DNA from: Globobulimina sp.
Lineage: Eukaryota > Foraminifera > Rotaliida
Direction of reading: 5' to 3'
DNA: 6,944 bases
Assembly (NCBI GenBank): GCA_003354225.1
Contig: PIVH01000214.1
Coordinates: forward strand, 1 to 6,944
Below the pieces are notes generated by a model that searched no databases, was not told the origin of the DNA, and saw only the letters and a program-made list of their open reading frames with translations. The position numbers were made by a program, and so were the translations under genes. Position 1 is the first letter of the stretch, and the number at the start of each line of letters is the position of its first letter. Of the stretch, positions 5,924-6,944 are shown piece after piece.

Positions 5924-6833
5924 ATGTCCTCCAACAAGCCACACGATGACAAACCTTGGCTCACTCCAACAAGAACTACATTTCTAATGGGTTGTGCCAC
6001 TGGAGCTGTCACAATAACTGCATTATTATTAATATTCCGTAAATATATCTCGAGCTCAAACAACAACAAAATCGCTATACCACCAACAAAACCTACATCC
6101 ACTATAAAAAAGGAACAATTTTCCAACAATAAATCATTATTAAACGATAAAGTTTACAAACGCTTACAGGCAGAATGCAGGCCCAAAACTACATTTTATT
6201 GTCAATATGCTCCAAACTCACAAATTCCATTTGTTACAGCCATAAACATTTTAGTTGAATATCTCCCAAATCCTGTCATTAAAACAATATTCTTATATCT
6301 CCCGCATCCATCAAAACAATTTGATGTCTCATCCTTTCTAAAAGTATGCCAATAATCTTCACTGTTTCTGCTATCCACGCCATACAACAACACAACAGAA
6401 CGGATGGGACGTTTCCAACAACACTTTGCATGATTACCCACACATTTATATCGAGAACGTGTTGCCAATCAAGAACCAGCCATCGCTAATACTAACCATT
6501 GGATTACCAGGCTCCGGAAAAACAACCTGGGCCAAAATCCGTACTCCATTCAACAAACACGTCATCGCAGCGGATGATTATTTCGATAAATTCAACAATG
6601 GCACGTTCAACGCCTCGCTCCTCGGTAAAGCTCATGAGTGGGCACAGCAAAATGTTGCCAACTCACTGAAAGCTGGTCATACCGCGGTGGCTAACAATAC
6701 AAACACCACTTTGTCTGAGATGCACGCTTATGTTACAAAGGTAGTTTTCGGTAACTTGCCTCATAAAATAATCTTTGCTGTGATGCCTGAAACGAATATC
6801 TACGTTATCTCCGTCCAAATGATGACCCTTTAA
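5924..6833 (+). CDS. Membrane-anchored N4BP2-like/AAA_33 P-loop kinase, join(5924..6343, 6399..6833)
   Basis: Exon 1 starts at ATG 5924 and encodes 140 residues: a polar start, one hydrophobic helix (about 19-38, TTFLMGCATGAVTITALLLI) followed by RK, a Ser/Asn/Lys linker and a hydrophobic region at 102-127 that may be a second membrane-touching segment. Exon 2 encodes Walker A GLPGSGKTT (175-183), AADDYF (197-202), KAHEW (217-221), NNTNTT (239-244) and IIFAVMPET (264-272). This order and spacing match the N4BP2/N4BP2L and polynucleotide-kinase-like P-loop family (AAA_33), which phosphorylates or binds nucleic acid ends or small substrates. The substrate here is unknown. The expected Arg-bearing lid helix (W...LARRN.HGV) is missing before the TAA at 6831-6833, so a further intron or a frameshift is possible. 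The anchor suggests action at a membrane, perhaps mitochondria or ER. The kinase domain is secure, the exon join very likely and the 3' end doubtful. Confidence 0.75.
6344..6398 (+). other. 55-nt phase-0 intron of the membrane kinase gene
   Basis: It begins AAA|GTATGC and ends ACAACAG|AAC, with a pyrimidine-rich middle (atcttcactgtttctgctatcc). Both exon ends fall exactly between codons, joining SSFLK to NGWDV. Without splicing, exon 1 stops at 6353-6355 and the kinase frame has no ATG before the P-loop. Donor, acceptor and phase all agree, so this is the best-supported intron in the window. Confidence 0.75.
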
Positions 6834-6944
6834 TGTTATATCGATGTCTCCCAGTTGAGCAGCCGATTGTTTGTTCGGTGGTGTAATGCCATTTTCCAGG
6901 GCGTAAATGATCGAGTAGGCCAAACGCTTTTTCCAAAAAGTCTT
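6663..6944 (-). CDS. Possible convergent gene 3' part on the minus strand (uncertain)
   Basis: The minus frame is open from the window edge to a stop just before 6663 (94 codons) with no methionine near the edge. The part beyond the kinase coding (6944 to about 6834) reads like protein: AYSIIYALENGITPPNKQ, then AAQLGDIDITLKGHHLDGDN, with balanced composition and ordinary codons. The part over the kinase exon is exactly antisense to it, codon against codon, a register where false open frames are common. It may be the C-terminal region of a gene entering from the right, ending near or overlapping the kinase 3' end, or a shadow of a last kinase exon. No family was recognised. Confidence 0.3.
   Translation of the reverse strand, partial: KTFWKKRLAYSIIYALENGITPPNKQSAAQLGDIDITLKGHHLDGDNVDIRFRHHSKDYFMRQVTENYLCNISVHLRQSGVCIVSHRGMTSFQ

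Noticed and set aside
5788-6129. Minus-strand 113-codon frame over the start of the membrane kinase gene
   Set aside because: It is antisense to exon 1, begins with a non-ATG codon and has no recognisable domain.
1-6944. tRNA genes, CRISPR arrays, transposase or reverse transcriptase genes, and a giant-virus origin
   Set aside because: No tRNA B-box-like sequence, spaced direct-repeat array or mobile-element enzyme motif was seen. Spliced genes and a mitochondrial AFG1 argue for a host nuclear genome rather than a virus.

Overview
The window looks like nuclear DNA of an AT-rich, compact-genome unicellular eukaryote. The reasons are a mitochondrial-type AFG1/LACE1 ATPase gene, kelch and SPRY-like proteins, a potential N-myristoylation signal, genes broken by very short GT-AG introns (55 and about 61 nt proposed), and no operon-like packing or Shine-Dalgarno signals. 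TAA, TAG and TGA all end genes, so the standard code fits. Kelch and SPRY families are expanded in several protist groups, foraminifera among them, but the lineage cannot be assigned from this sequence alone.

Layout. Three genes lie on the minus strand at the left: the 5' part of an unrecognised protein starting MGNSNS (380 to beyond base 1), an intronless kelch-repeat protein (1749-529), and a SPRY/B30.2-like exon (about 2317-1865) that contains no methionine and so needs an upstream exon. From about 2290 to 3850 there is no intact gene. This stretch is a degenerate inverted repeat about 1.5 kb long, folded about an axis near 3052. Inside both arms are decayed SPRY-like reading frames, in opposite orientation and with stop codons at matching places.

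To the right, on the plus strand, is the AFG1/LACE1 gene. Its coding frame has no ATG before the Walker A motif. A 96-nt first exon (3954-4049) encoding a basic, acid-free leader, joined over a 61-nt intron, gives a 450-residue protein of normal family length. A 556-base intergenic stretch follows, with a poly(A) signal, a 14-bp inverted repeat, a TTGTAAC repeat cluster and a TATA-like box. The last plus-strand gene (5924-6833) joins a single-pass membrane N-terminus to an N4BP2-like/AAA_33 P-loop kinase domain through a phase-0 55-nt intron. Its 3' end is uncertain, and an antisense frame stays open to the window edge.

The genes are not an obvious pathway. AFG1 and possibly the membrane-anchored kinase would act at organelles, while the kelch and SPRY proteins are interaction scaffolds. 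The items most worth following up are the SPRY-derived palindrome between divergent genes, the strand-composition switch inside AFG1, and the membrane-anchored polynucleotide-kinase-like protein.
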